Assembly: GCA_022059125.1 (NCBI GenBank)
Contig: JAEUWY010000001.1
Span: forward strand, 4,898,001-4,962,000
Origin: Corynespora cassiicola
Lineage: Eukaryota; Ascomycota; Dothideomycetes; Pleosporales; Corynesporascaceae
Length of the DNA: 64,000 nucleotides
Direction of reading: 5' to 3'
Below the pieces are notes generated by a model. The model saw nothing but the letters and a program-made list of their open reading frames with translations. It was not told where the DNA came from and searched no databases. Made by a program: the position numbers and the translations under genes. The first letter of the stretch is position 1. Each line of letters begins with the position of its first letter. This document shows, piece by piece, positions 1 through 12,017 of this stretch.

Positions 1-735
1 GCGCTGCCAGCCTGCCAGCGCGTGCCAGAGCTGCCAGAGCGCTGCCCGCGAATGGCCCTTGGCCGTGAGACCCACGACCCGTCCGCCGGCCGCCGCAGCA
101 CCACCGCTGCCGCTATATGAGCCCGCACCCACCCTCTGCCACTGCCACTGTGCGCCTGCGGAGCACAACGCACCGCTCCACGACGCTGCTCTGAGCCGCC
201 GCGCGCCCTGCTCCACGCTCCACGCTCCACGCACCGCTCCCGCCGTGGCTGCGTGTCGTCACGGCGTTTGTTTTCAGCTCTGGGCTCCGCACGCCGCCAA
301 AGAAGGGGTCGCCCATAGTCGCCGTAGGGCTGAGCGCTAAACGCAACTCATCCGCCCCGCGGCGAGGCGACCGGCCTTTTGCAGCCTCGTCCTCCAGACA
401 GCTGCCACCGCTGCCACCGCGCCCACCGCTCGACGCGCCTCTGCTGCTCGCGCCGCGCGCCGCCCCAAGGTCCTGTCCCAGCGCCCGCCCGCCAGCCTGC
501 CTCCCTGCCCGTTTCGGCCATCCCGTGGCTGGCGCCGGCTAACTATCCTAACAATAGAGCCCCGGGCCAGTGCGTCTCTCCGCCTACCCTGACCACTCAG
601 TCAGTCTACGCTCCCTCGCCACACTTTCGGCTTTACACCTTTCCTGCCGCACAAGCACGCTTCAGCTGCCCATCAGTGGCGATCCCCTGTCGCCGGCATC
701 ATCCACCGCCAGATTCACCCCCAATTCCCGCCAAC
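1..735 (+). promoter_or_regulatory. GC- and C-rich leader/promoter of the C2H2 gene
   Basis: No gene is supported here. The stretch is rich in GCC/CCG and short GCTGCCA-type repeats (for example 1-50 and 401-430) and becomes pyrimidine-rich towards the ATG at 736, as is common for fungal 5' leaders. The frame of the downstream gene stays open back to about 379 without an ATG, so an upstream exon cannot be excluded. Confidence 0.5.
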
Positions 736-3103
736 ATGACCATGTCTCCGGCAAGCTCGACGCCGAGCATTCGGATATATGACTCTGGTTCGCTCCACCG
801 CTACCCGCTGCCTCACCACCGCCGGCCCTCGTACCCAAGCCCGTCGGGAGCCATGCCCATTCCTCGCGTGCGCGAAGAGGTTCCGCCGCCCTTGCCCCCG
901 CCCCGTTACATCGGAGAGGACCTCGGCGAGGGCCAGGACCCCGGATGGCAATGGGGTCACCAGAATAGCAGGATTGACAACAACTTTGGCGGCAATCGGC
1001 AGGCCGCAGTCAAGCCTGGCTCGAGCTTGTTTGGTGGAGCCAGCGCCGGCCAGATGCATCAGGTGCATCCGCGGGACAGGCCTACCGACTCTGCCTTCCA
1101 CCGCCGCGAGTCCTCCACCTCTCGATCCCTCGACGACATGAGCTCCGAACACGACCCCAGTGACGAAGATCGTGGCGGCAAACCTCGGCCGTCGCTCGCA
1201 AATCACAGGTGAGCTTCCCGCGGCTTCTCCGAAGCTCGTGTTTTTTTGTTTTTTCCTCTCCCCTTATTACTCCCAGGCCCAACCTTATTTTTCCCTGGAT
1301 ATGCACATTCCCTCTCGGGGGTGCGAGCCTCTGCCATTCGCTCCAGGCTCTTCCGTCTCAATTTGCGCCAAGAAGGCAAATTTGCAACGGGCCATGGCCA
1401 GAGGCAATGCCACATGTTGCCATTGTCCTCAGACATTCTTCTTTTGGTCCACCTTGACTGACTCCGTCCCCAATGAACAGATTTACGAGCGAGCGACAAC
1501 TGGGCCAAAAGGCACTAGAGAACTCCTCGCACGCCTATGACAAGCAACTCTTGTCTAAAATTGGCGGACCAAACACCCCCACCAGGACCACAGCCCCTCC
1601 ACTCTCCGCAAGTGCTCAGGAACCCGCATCGGCCTCGTCGACGCCCTTCACCAAACTCAACGGCCAACTCAAGCCATTGTCGGTGCCCAACCACCAGCTG
1701 CACCCTTCCCTGGACTCGCCCATCTCGCGCTGGCCGCCGTCAGGTGCCATCTCTCCCGGGTACTCTGGATTCCGCAGCCCTGTTTTCGACCCCGGATCGG
1801 CAGATCCGCACCAGCGGAGATTTGGTAGCATTTCCACTCCAGGAGCCCTGGAAGATACCGCGTCCCAGCATCGCGGTAGCTACGACCACAGTATTTTCTC
1901 CGAGCCCGAGTTTGGCATGGAGGAGAGCGCCATGCGAGACCTCAACATCAACGACCGGAGCCCTGCCGGCTCTGACGACTACCAGACAGGCCCCAAGGCT
2001 GGCTCTAAGCGACGTGCCTCGTCGCCCCCTTGCGAGGCAGCGCGCGAGGACCGTCCGACTGGTAGTGGCAACAACGACTTGTATCACCGTCGCTCGGCGC
2101 AAATGCTAGTCAGCCGCAACTCGCCGGTTTCACGCTTCCAGGCGAACCAAGGGTCTCTTTCCTCAGCCTCATCGCTCAGTCAACGCACCGCTTCGTTTGC
2201 CTCCTCGTACGGCTTCTCTGCCGCGAGCAGCCTGACAAGTTATAGTGGGGACCAACGTCTGTCGCCCAGTGCGTTGTCTCCCTCGGCGGACGCGGAACTA
2301 GGCCCCGTCTCGCCATATGCAGCTAGCAGGTCACTAAATCCCAGCCCGCGTGGTTCCCTATCGAGACCGCACCACCAGCGAGGCCTCTCTGAACACGAAC
2401 ATCCCGCCATTCGCAAAATGTCCACGGACAGTGTGCTCCACTCGCGACAGAATTCCGTGACGGGGCGCCTGCCTGGTGCTTACATTTGCGAGTGCTGCCC
2501 AAAGAAGCCCAAGAAATTTGACAGCGAGGAGGAGCTACGGTATGTGACACTTGATTTCACCGCCATTTCCTCCGCTATCTCTTTAGAGTGCAGGGCTAAC
2601 CTTTGCTCAGACTCCACGAACTAGAAAAACAGTACACTTGCCAATACTGCCCCAACCGTTTCAAAAACAAGAATGAGGCCGAACGACACCAGAACTCGCT
2701 GCATCTTCGGCGCCATTCGTGGTCTTGCGCTGCCCTCGCGGGCGCGCACGCCGCCTTCCACCCCTCGCCGACGAGTGCAGCCGACGTTTGCGGGTATTGC
2801 GGTGAGGAGTTTCCAAATCCCGCAAATTGGGACGTTCGGTCCGAGCACCTGAATCACGTGCATAAATTCGGCGAGTGCAACCAGGCCAAGAAATTCTTCC
2901 GCGCAGATCATTTTCGACAACACTTGAAGCACAGCCATGCCGGCACAAGTGGGAAGTGGACCAACATGCTCGAAAACTCGTGCATGAAGGACGAGCCGCC
3001 GCCAAAGGAGCGCGTGGGTTCCATCAGCTCCATTGCGGGTTCTTCAACCACCCCACTAGCACCCAAACCCGGAGTTATTGACGAAGTACACAATGAATCA
3101 TGA
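736..3103 (+). CDS. C2H2 zinc-finger protein, putative transcription factor
   Basis: Exons 736-1208, 1481-2539 and 2611-3103 join in frame (GT-AG introns of 272 and 71 nt) to give about 674 residues. The ATG at 736 (context CCAACATGAC) is the first ATG in the open frame. Residues 1-490 are low complexity and rich in Ser, Pro, Arg and Gly, as in many fungal regulators. From about residue 492 there are four Cys/His clusters: a degenerate first finger (CECCPKKPKKF), a canonical finger (CQYC...H-x4-H, about 521), a third (CGYC...HLNHVH, about 574) and a fourth (C...FFRADHFRQHLKHSH). The intron at 2540 splits finger 1, so the finger region reads through only after splicing. DNA binding in the nucleus is inferred from the fingers; targets are unknown. 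Confident as a C2H2 protein, not as a named regulator. Confidence 0.85.
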
Positions 3104-3459
3104 GGCGTTGGGCGGACCGGGCATAAGTTGAGTTGAGCGTAGCATCTAAGCATCACATTGGTCATGGACGGCATTTTTGCCTTGATTCCCGCAGAGTTTT
3201 CCCCGTTTGAGCGTTACATACTGCAAGCATATTTTCTTCACACACACACACACACATGGCGGGGAGGGGCGGTGAGCGCAACGGACTCGTCTTCCAAATC
3301 CTTCTTGGAATCTGCATTTGTGGCATCATTGTCCATCAAAAAATTTTCAGAGTCTGCGTTACATTGCGACCGTTGGATATCATCTCAGCTCGGCGAAGCT
3401 TGCCTTTCCACTTTGACGACCCTGAACGAACGGCGTTGTGTGTTGTTGTTTCTTGTTTC

Positions 3460-3501
3460 CATCATCATCATCATCATCATCATCATTATCATCATCATCA
3501 T
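3460..3501. repeat. (CAT)n trinucleotide microsatellite
   Basis: Fourteen CAT units with one TAT interruption. A (CA)8 tract lies 200 nt upstream at 3239-3256. Both are probably in or near the 3' UTR of the C2H2 gene. Confidence 0.95.
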
Positions 3502-6118
3502 CCATACCGGGGGCCCGCGCTTCCCAGGCACAAAGTTCATTGCGAATCAGGGAGTGGTATGGTGCATCTTGCAGGTGTCTTCTATGTGGTTGGCGTCATT
3601 TCCCTCAGCCTCTGGCTGGTCTTTTTCTCGGTTTCTATTCTTGAAACTGCGTCTGATGTTACCGTTTGCCTTGTGGTCGGTCCTTCCGACATGGTTTCAT
3701 ATCCTATCGCTCTACATATCACACACAATCCAAAGAGCTTTCGAAGACATTTTAGCCCCAATTCCTTGGTCCACATGCGATGTGACTATTGCTTGAGCTT
3801 GGCTGATTCGATAGCAGCACGTCGCCGCCATTCTCTCGGCCCCGCCATAGGAGGCAGGCAGAGTCGCCAAGGCCAGAGCAAGGCATTTCCACAAATGGTC
3901 TCGGCTGCTTGCGTCTGGTCAGAACGTGACCGATTCCTTGCTCAGCTCCAGCGCACCCCCTCTTCCGCCACGCGCTATACGAGATCACATCTTGTGAAAC
4001 CATGGCTGCAGTATGACTTGGTGAGATCGGATCGGAGTGCCTTAAAACGTCAATGCGAAATCTAATCTCCGTCATCACCTATCCATTATCAATGCAAAGT
4101 GTCAGACGCTACGAGGACGACAGGAACCCCGCGTTCGCATCCGTGAGGCATGTGCTCCGTCAGCAAGAACCTTAAACCTGCCATTATGCCTGCGGCAGTG
4201 GTCCGGCTTACTCGTGAGGTGCCACATCCGCCTCCAAACCACACGAACAATCAATAAATTCTGACGTACATGTCAATATTGCCATGGCAGGCAGAGTACC
4301 GAGGGGACTCGTTTAAGAAAAATCCCTATAGGGCACACGGGCGCGTTCAGCCCCATGGGGCCGCAACTCTCTCAGCTGTCACTGCCTCCTTCTTCCCAAT
4401 AAGCGTGCAGGACACGCGTGGGATCCACAAATCCAATATGGAATAAACTCGATGGGCCCCAGTGTGTCCAAGTCTTTCCATCTAGTTTTCCGGCCGGACC
4501 GTTTCTTGTTACACGACCGACGGGGAAGTAGGGAAGACCCGTCATCCCAAGGAGCCATGTCTTAGAAATCACCATGTACGTGATGGGGCAAGGGAAAAAA
4601 AAGCGTCCCGACTCTAGTGTGCAATGGTCTGGTAAGCCAAGGCCTAAAATAACAAAGTCTTACATGGCAAAGATTAGAGTTACTGGATGCAGAAAGAAGC
4701 TCGCAGTACGACCGTTCAGAGGAGAAGGGCAAGTAGCCACAAGCCATGGCGCGGGCGTCGGAATCGCCCTCCTGCATGCAGGTATCGCAAATCAAGCAAA
4801 CGACCAAAAACGACTCGTGGACGTGATGGCACACAGCAACGCCAGCAGCCAGCCGCGCGCTAGACACGATTCCATGACCAAACCACAGCTGAACACCCTT
4901 TGCTACAGGGCAAGACCTAGCGCGCGGGCCCCGATTACGCAACCTCCCACCGATAAACGTCGTGGGCGTTTCCCGTCGACGACACACACACACACCATAT
5001 GCGAATCCCTCCAAGCAGCAGCGGTAAGTGGGAAGCGGAGCCAGATCGAAGCGATAGCCGTCCTCCTCTCACTTCAACGCCATGGCCATGCACCCGCCCA
5101 ACGCAGGGCCGCCGCCCTGTGTGACAACGCAGCCAGACACAGCCAGACACTACACGCACGCTACTCTGCTAAAGGACTTGTCCCTTTGCTATTCTTCAAC
5201 CCGCCCCCCCCTTCTCCGTCTCCCCGACTAGTGCTTATGTCATACCCACCCTGCGCTGCCCTGTCCGTCCTGTCCTGCGCTGCCTCTCTACTCCGCGCTC
5301 TCTGCGTGTGTGTCCCTTCCCGCCATCCCATTCTTCCGCCTAGTCTAGTTTGGCCAGCTAACCAGCTAACCGTCCAACCCAATCCCACTGCACGTATTCA
5401 GGCTCGTGATGTTCGCCCCCCTCTATAAGCATATGCTTCTCACTCTGTGGCTTTTTTTGTCCCCTTCTTTTCTTTCCTCTCGGGTCTTGGGTTCTGGGGG
5501 AGGGGAGGGGTCAGGATGCGGTTGATGCGCTGTTTGTTGTTGTGTGGGGTCGGGAGGGCGTGCGGTGCGGTGCGGTGCGGCACGGCACATGCTGCCTTGC
5601 CTTGCCTTGCTGTCCGACCAACGTACATGCAAACTTGCCTTCTCCACACGCACACACACACACACTAACATGTACGGTTCGGACGCCATGTCACGGGATT
5701 GGATTGGGGATTTTGTGAGCGAGGGCAGGCGGGGCGCGGGCGGGGGGGGGGAGAGGGGGACGCTACGTAGGTCCTGAACGCGCGGATTGGCTGCACGAGG
5801 CAATGCGGTGGATGGATGATATATGTACGCATCAACGTCTCCGCTCTTTGGAGAAAGGGAAGGGGGGAGGGGGAGGAAATGTATGGATGGGCCATGTTGC
5901 GACTGCTTAGACAACCCCCCCAAGGCCGTTTCCCCGCAACGCTGGTGGTTTGGCTGGGGGATGCGCCTCTTTGGATCGATAAGAGGCCTTGGTTTGCACA
6001 TACGCGGTGTTCAGTCCCTCCATGCTGACGCCCAGTTCGAGGCGGGGAGGAGGAGGAAGGAGGACGAGGGAGGGGGATGGCGCATACGGTTCGCGAACCG
6101 CGACTTGGGGATTTCAGG

Positions 6119-6157
6119 CAAGCAAGCAAGGTACATGGGCAGGCAAGCAAGCAAGCC
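6119..6157. repeat. (AAGC)n tetranucleotide repeat, interrupted
   Basis: Two runs of CAAG units separated by about 10 nt. First of four tetranucleotide repeats within 900 bp. Confidence 0.85.
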
Positions 6158-6497
6158 ATGTCGGGCGGGGCGGTTGCGTGGGGAGGGGGGAAAGGCGTTG
6201 CATGCCGGCATATGCATCTATTCTGCCTACCTACCTACTATCAATGACTGCTATTGCGTCCTTCCTTGGAAAACTAGGTTGTAGGATTCCCGAAAAAAAA
6301 AGAATCGCTGCCGTGGGGGAAGGGAAGGGGGGGGGGAGGAGTGACAACAAGATACGAAGTTGTCATGTTGTGGTTGTTTTGCTTACAGATCGGCGGTCGC
6401 CTTTGCACGTTTCCCGCTAGCTCTGCTGCTGGACAGCGGTACGCACATACGCTCGACATCTTTAGTTACCTGCCCGCCCGCTTGTGCTTGTGCGTGT

Positions 6498-6533
6498 GCC
6501 TGCCTGCCTGTCTGCCTGCCTACCTGCCTGCCT
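6498..6533. repeat. (GCCT)n tetranucleotide repeat
   Basis: Nine units, seven GCCT plus one GTCT and one ACCT variant. Confidence 0.95.
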
Positions 6534-6600
6534 CTAAACTCTGTACGGGCACGCTCGCGCCCGTACAAGGCGGATTGGAATCCTTCTCGCTTTTTTTCTT

Positions 6601-6631
<31 letters not shown>
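6601..6631. repeat. (GCTG)n tetranucleotide repeat
   Basis: Nearly eight perfect GCTG units directly after a T-rich stretch. Confidence 0.95.
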
Positions 6632-6968
6632 CTTGCTCGCTCGGCGGCATTCGCTCGGCGAGTTGTACAACGCAAATAAGGCCCTCGCAGCCCGAAGGCA
6701 CGCCGCTGCGATGCGGCACAGGAGCGGGAACGATGGCGCTTGTTTCACGCACCCACGCACGCACCCACGCACATACGCACCTGTCCGCCCTTGGGGGCCT
6801 GATGTGGGTGGGTGTGGGCGAGGCGGGAGAGTGGGACATGGGGGGGTGGAGGGAAGCAAAAGACTACGACAACGGGCGGCGCAGAAAGGCAAAGGGTGAG
6901 ACACGCAAACAATCATCGTCATAATCAACATCATCATCGTACACCAAGTGTCATTTGCCTAGCCTGTC

Positions 6969-7004
6969 AGGTAGGCAGGTAGGTAGGTAGGTAGGTAGGT
7001 AGGT
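6969..7004. repeat. (AGGT)n tetranucleotide repeat
   Basis: Nine units, one of them AGGC. The same unit recurs at 42613-42637 in the second desert. Confidence 0.95.
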
Positions 7005-10000
7005 GGACTCTCCGCTTGCTCGGGTCGATTGACCCCCCCACCCCCAAAGGGCGTGCGCCATGTCGTTGTTTGTTGGCGACAAGCTTGACAAATGTCACGA
7101 TGGGGTCTGCTGCCGCTTTGGGATTCCGCCCTGCGTGGTTTGGGAGGGGATGTGCCCGCTCCGCACTGCTGGCTGCTGCACGCCTCTATCAATCGGGTTA
7201 CATTTGGAGGGGGGAGACGGTTGGGATCGTCTGTTCCACGCTCGAGCTATTGAGTGGGAACACGCACGCACATGGTCCTCGCCCGGTTCCCGATACCTGG
7301 CCATCCACGGGCGACGGGCGCGCTTTACATGTACGGTGCCGTGTATCGCATCGGTGTGTGCATGGTAGGATGCAGACAGGTAGATGGGGAGGGTGGTGAC
7401 CTTTACGGTCGATGCACACCTACGCCTCCAGACTGCAGCTTGGGGACGGGCTAGCACCTTGGTTGGAAAATGCGTTGCTGGACGCCTGGATGTACAGGAA
7501 AACTTTTTTTTTTCCTTCTTTGCCTCCCGTCCAAGTTCGTACTGGCTTTTTTTTTCTCTTCACCCAAGCCTCGCTTCGAGAAAGGTTTAGGGGCTGTTGT
7601 CCTTGTTGGCGACCGTTACAAATCTTGGTCCATTAAAGATGCATGGACGTGCTCGGGCGTCCTCGGACGCTCGTCGCGCGTGCCATTGTCTTGATATGGC
7701 TACGTCGAAGCGGAAGCGAAGCTCGGAGACAGACGCGAGCCTGGACGGAGGTTGACGAACAGAGGAAACGTGCTTTAGTGACGTGGAACGGCAAGGCGGA
7801 CGGTGAGCCAGTTCCATCGCCTTGGGACGGGGTTTAGGGCCTAATGGCGCATGCCCTATGCTCCGTGCCGTGTGTCAGTTGTGGTGCATCATGGGAGACC
7901 TGGGCGCGTACTACTGGACCGCCCGGGCAGTCTAGTAGAGTTTCGCGGGTGGCCATGTCTCTTCTAACCCTTGTAGTCTACCCGCCCTGACAATCGGATG
8001 CCCCAAGGCACGACTGCGGCGTCAGTCAGACGCATTAGCTACCAGCAATATATCGGGCCATGCCGATGTTGCCCGTGCGAAGAGAATAAAAAACCCCCCA
8101 ACGGCCGTGAGCATGGCCTGATGGTATTGTAGGATCGGAGTCGGAGTTGGACCGGTGAATCAAAAGGTCCTGTGAAATTAGCAAAGCTTATCTCGCAATA
8201 TCTCTGCAGACACGAAGGAGTCAAGTCGGTCAGTCCGAGACCAACTCTTGGAGAGACCAACTGCATGACGATGAATCGTGGATCTCCTTAAGGCTGTCTA
8301 GCGGCTACTGCCGCGGAAGGCTTGTTAATCCTTCGGACAGGCGGCCGTCAAGTGATGAAATGCACTGCTCTTGGATCGCCTTGCTGCCAGAGCTCGTGTT
8401 TGTACAGCCCACTCTCGTACTTGGCAATTGTGGGCGCCGAGCATTCTGACGGGACTATGCCTGACTACGGACGTTGGCGTTGAGAAATGGGAAATTTGTG
8501 GGCTGGACTATTGAGTGGTGAGCATATCGTGTGCGGTGTCGTGGCATTGGCGGAGAGCGAGAAAAGAGGGGGTGGCCGGGGAGTGTGTCTCGGTTATTCT
8601 CCAGATCAACCTCGGAAAATTGGACGAAAAGGAAAACGAACGAAGGAGCGGGCTTCAGCCTTGTCCACGAGCTACCTTAATCCAGCCTTACGGTTCCTAA
8701 CGGTGGAGCATACGACCTCTACATCATGTGCTCCAGACCGAGGCTCGGCGAGTTTATCATGCAGCGGACTTGACCCCTCTTTTATGCATCATTCTTCCAG
8801 GCTCCCCGACCGACATATGCATAATTGCATGCTATGCCGGAGCGCAAAGATACCTCACACTACACTGAAGAATCGCTCGGGATCAGGCCATCAGCGCTCA
8901 GGAGTATGCTGTGCAAGGGCCGGAGCAAGCCAAATCAAGCAGGAATGAAACGGCGATAAGGTCTGGGCCTCGAAAGACCTTCCAACAAGTTTAGAACTGA
9001 AATGCCTGAATAACAAAGCACTGATAGAAGATTGGACCATGCCGATTTGCGCGTGAATGCTGCACCTATTCATTGCTTCTTCCACCTCTGACTCTCCACG
9101 GGCTCGCTAAAGGCGTTATCCTTGAAAGAAATCTGGTCATGTGCTCTAGCGGGTCGTTACATGTGCATATAGAAGGAAAAGTCAAGCGAATGGCGTTTTT
9201 AACAAGATGTGAGATATGATATCCTTGGAAGCTTACTGTCCACATCCAATTAGGTTTGCCAATGACTCGTCTGATGTCGATGTCGTCGGACCGGCGAGCA
9301 CGCCGCACGAAGGCGACTGCAAGAGCTATTCAACGCTCATTGATACGTGACTGGAGACAGTACGTATTCTTGTCCAATTCTGGCACAGTTGTGTGGAACA
9401 ACCCCGAGACATCGGCACACTCGAACTCTTGGCTTGTTGCCCATGGATTTCTGCAGCTACAATCTAATGCGGAAGTTTGGTCATCTATGCTGGTACCCAC
9501 GAGAACACGGTATGGAGCCGATACCCGTTGGATGATGTACTTGAAAGCATGCAGTGGACGGAAAGGTGCCTTACTCCGCTTCTTAAACTTTCTTTTAATT
9601 CGCTGGTTGGTATTAGCGCGGTAGGGTAGACGTGTGCGAAGCAGCTGGGTCTTATGCTGATGCGCAGAGAACGGCCCCACCAACGTGATGATTGGATGAT
9701 ATGTGCAACTTGGTCAACACCTGTGTTTCCTGTGCATAGGCGGTGAGGGTGCTTGACGTGCTAGAAGCTGAGAGGAATGCCAAGGCGCATCCGCTTATCG
9801 TGTATGACGAGACACTGCTGCATATATGTCTTCAACATGAGTTTGAACAGAAACTTTTGGGCCAATGCTTCTCTCAAATCCGTGCCGGCATATTCCATGG
9901 CTTATTGAAGTGAAAGATGCAATACAAGGAATGTTGCCGGTTGATGCACCTCCCTCACATCGGCAATTTCCATGCAGCATCAGCAGCAGCAGCAGCACTG

Positions 10001-10695
10001 AAAGGTTGGGTGCAATAACGACATGGATAAATGGCCATTTACAGCATAATGTGTTTCGAAGTACTATATGTGGGAAGATCAATGGCGAATGAGTGGGGAA
10101 GCATGGCCAGTCCTCCACCAAAGGCACGCAGACTTTGGGCAATGGTGGAAGTAGCTGGCTGCAATTAATCCGCAGGTACTTTTCACAGTCAATCTCACAA
10201 CCATAGTTGCAATTGAAATTTGCTTCCACCAAAGGCTGTTAATAGAATGTGTTGAGCAGGACCTAGTGATGCAGCTGTGGTTGATCGACTGTAGATCCAC
10301 AGAAGCGCCCAATAAATGGTGCAATATAGAAAGCTTCTAGGGTATGGAGTTTGGGATTTGGAGCCCTCCAATGATTGCTGTCAGCAAGCTTTCTTGACAT
10401 GTTGGAAAGACCGTCGGCGCTACACCGATCCATCTCTAGAAACGGGCCAATTTCCGGCATGCACATTGCGAACACCTGATACTTCGGTAAGCGTGCCCAG
10501 TGTCCGGCCACTAATTGCTGACTGCAGCACACATCTGTGAGAGGCTTTAGGGCTGGCTGGGAGTCAGACCATCGGCTAGTCCATGCAGGCAAGGTGAGCT
10601 GCCAAGATGTTGCTCCCCCGTCGTAAGGTGGGTTACCAGAAAAACACAGGAAAGCAGTGGGTAGATGCTTGCTTGATTGACGGGAATGTACTGCT

Positions 10696-11410
10696 TCAAG
10701 GATTGCCGCTAGGCACAGAAGGTAAGCCCTGGTTCAGTCTCTCCCGGTTGCGCTTCGCAATTTCGGCATTCCGGATCTTGTCAAGTCGCATTTGGAAGAA
10801 ATTCCTGTCATGATTAGTTTGATTTCAGTAGCGTGTCTTGGCGGCGAATGAGTACATACTTGTTCAACGCATAGATACGAGGGCCCGAATCAGCTTGCGA
10901 CTGTTCCTTCGACTTGGAGAGTTCCTTGATCTGACAGGAGTGTCAATAGCAAAACAACACACTCTAGAGTAGGACGATCGAACCTTGTCATCCTTTGCTT
11001 TCTCATCGGCCTTATCCTCCTCCTCTTCTTCCTTCTTGGAGTCCTTCTCTTTTTCCTTGTCCTTGTCCTTCTCCTTTTCCTTGCGTTTTTCACGCTTTCT
11101 CCTCTGTCTCTCTTCGTACTCTTTCTTCACAATCTCAATCTCCCGCTCGAGATCTTCTTTCTTCTGTCGGGCAGCTGCGGCAGCCACTTCATCTGCATCA
11201 GGTTGACAGAAGCCCCTATCGGAAAGATGACCGACACAAATGTAGAAGAAATCCTAGATACGCTAAGAATATGCTTTCTTGAGAGCGTCAAGGGATTACC
11301 TTGTTGTCAGGTGTGATCATGACGTTGGTTGAGGGTTTGTAGCAGACCCAGCAAGCTTTTGCCGCGTTATCCGCAACGCGACGGTGATGCCAAACATTCT
11401 GGAGCGCCAT
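10696..11410 (-). CDS. VFA1: Vps4-associated protein 1 (Vfa1-like)
   Basis: Coding order on the minus strand: 11410-11300, 11253-10984, 10930-10860 and 10804-10696, in frame, about 186 residues. The N-terminus carries the Vfa1 zinc-binding pattern: CWVCYKPST (C20, C23) followed after the first intron by FFYICVGHL (C43, H46) and C53. The middle is a highly charged Lys/Glu/Asp coiled-coil-like segment. The C-terminus (IYALNKNFFQMRL..., ending in GLPSVPSGNP) matches the tail known in yeast Vfa1 to bind the MIT domain of the ESCRT-III ATPase Vps4. The inferred role is a regulator of Vps4 at endosomes in multivesicular-body sorting. The acceptor at 11254 rather than one near 11216 is required to keep the conserved second Cys/His pair and the frame. 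Divergent from the TatD gene across 607 bp. Confidence 0.9.
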
Positions 11411-11589
11411 GAGTGAGCCTACTAAGTTTCCGGGTCTATGGCGCGAGTGTAGCGAGGGGGGGAGGGGGGCTGGGTTAGGCAATCTGCTGTTAGGGCTCGG
11501 TAGAATGAGGGCCAGGCGGCTGATTCCGGATTAAAGACGTTCCGTGTCAGCTGCGCCGTCCCGTACCGATGACTCTCTCTCCGCGGTAG

Positions 11590-11596
11590 TGAGTCA
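11590..11596. promoter_or_regulatory. Gcn4/AP-1-type bZIP heptamer TGAGTCA
   Basis: Exact match to the canonical 7-mer, set in the near-palindrome GTGAGTCAC. It lies 180 bp upstream of the VFA1 ATG. Function inferred from the motif only. Confidence 0.4.
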
Positions 11597-11885
11597 CAGG
11601 ACTTGGAAGACCCCGCAATACAGAGTCAAAGGCCGACTTGATCGCACTGCTTGATGGCGCCCGAGGGCGACGAAATGATCGGTCGTTGAATTAGGGTGTA
11701 GGGCTGAGGAATCGAATGGTGGCTAATCCCAAAATGGATTAGCTAATCTACGCATCTTGATGGCCAAACGTTGCATTTCATCGGCTTTCCTCGTCCACCC
11801 CGCCACATGTTGTTTATCCCCTTCCGGAAACCTACTAGCTTCAGGGCCTTGTGTGACTCCCACAATCTTGCAATACGAGCATCTT

Positions 11886-11892
11886 TGACTCA
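11886..11892. promoter_or_regulatory. Gcn4/AP-1-type bZIP heptamer TGACTCA
   Basis: Exact match to the canonical 7-mer, 126 bp upstream of the TatD-family ATG. Function inferred from the motif only. Confidence 0.4.
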
Positions 11893-12017
11893 GGTGAACT
11901 CGGGGTCTAGGCAGCCACGAGATAGTTTTTTAAGTACTTCGCCCAAAGCCATGACGACAACAGCAACTGACCATATGCAAAGAGTCTTACAACCAGCCAT
12001 ATAGGAAATTCTCCACA

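Larger units (their letters stand above)
3104..10695. other. Gene desert with microsatellites
   Basis: About 7.6 kb without a gene I can support. Open frames of 150-280 codons occur but show composition-driven sequence (THTHT runs over CA repeats, Ser/Pro/Arg-rich peptides), no recognisable domain and no conserved splice pattern. The left half (3.1-7.6 kb) is full of di-, tri- and tetranucleotide repeats; the right half (7.8-10.7 kb) is more balanced unique sequence with short frames only. No transposase or reverse-transcriptase motif was seen. It probably contains the 3' UTR of the C2H2 gene and that of VFA1. Confidence 0.6.
11411..12017. promoter_or_regulatory. Divergent promoter, VFA1 / TatD gene
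   Basis: A 607-bp spacer between two starts facing away from each other. It holds two TGA(G/C)TCA heptamers, at 11590-11596 (TGAGTCA) and 11886-11892 (TGACTCA), the sequence bound by Gcn4/CpcA-type and AP-1-like bZIP factors; a related TGACTCT is near 11570. Whether they act on either gene is unknown. Confidence 0.5.

Noticed and set aside
4574..5428. 284-codon ATG-initiated open frame in the first desert
   Set aside because: It runs through a CA repeat (THTHT), changes composition along its length, has no domain or splice logic and is matched by equally long frames on the other strand.
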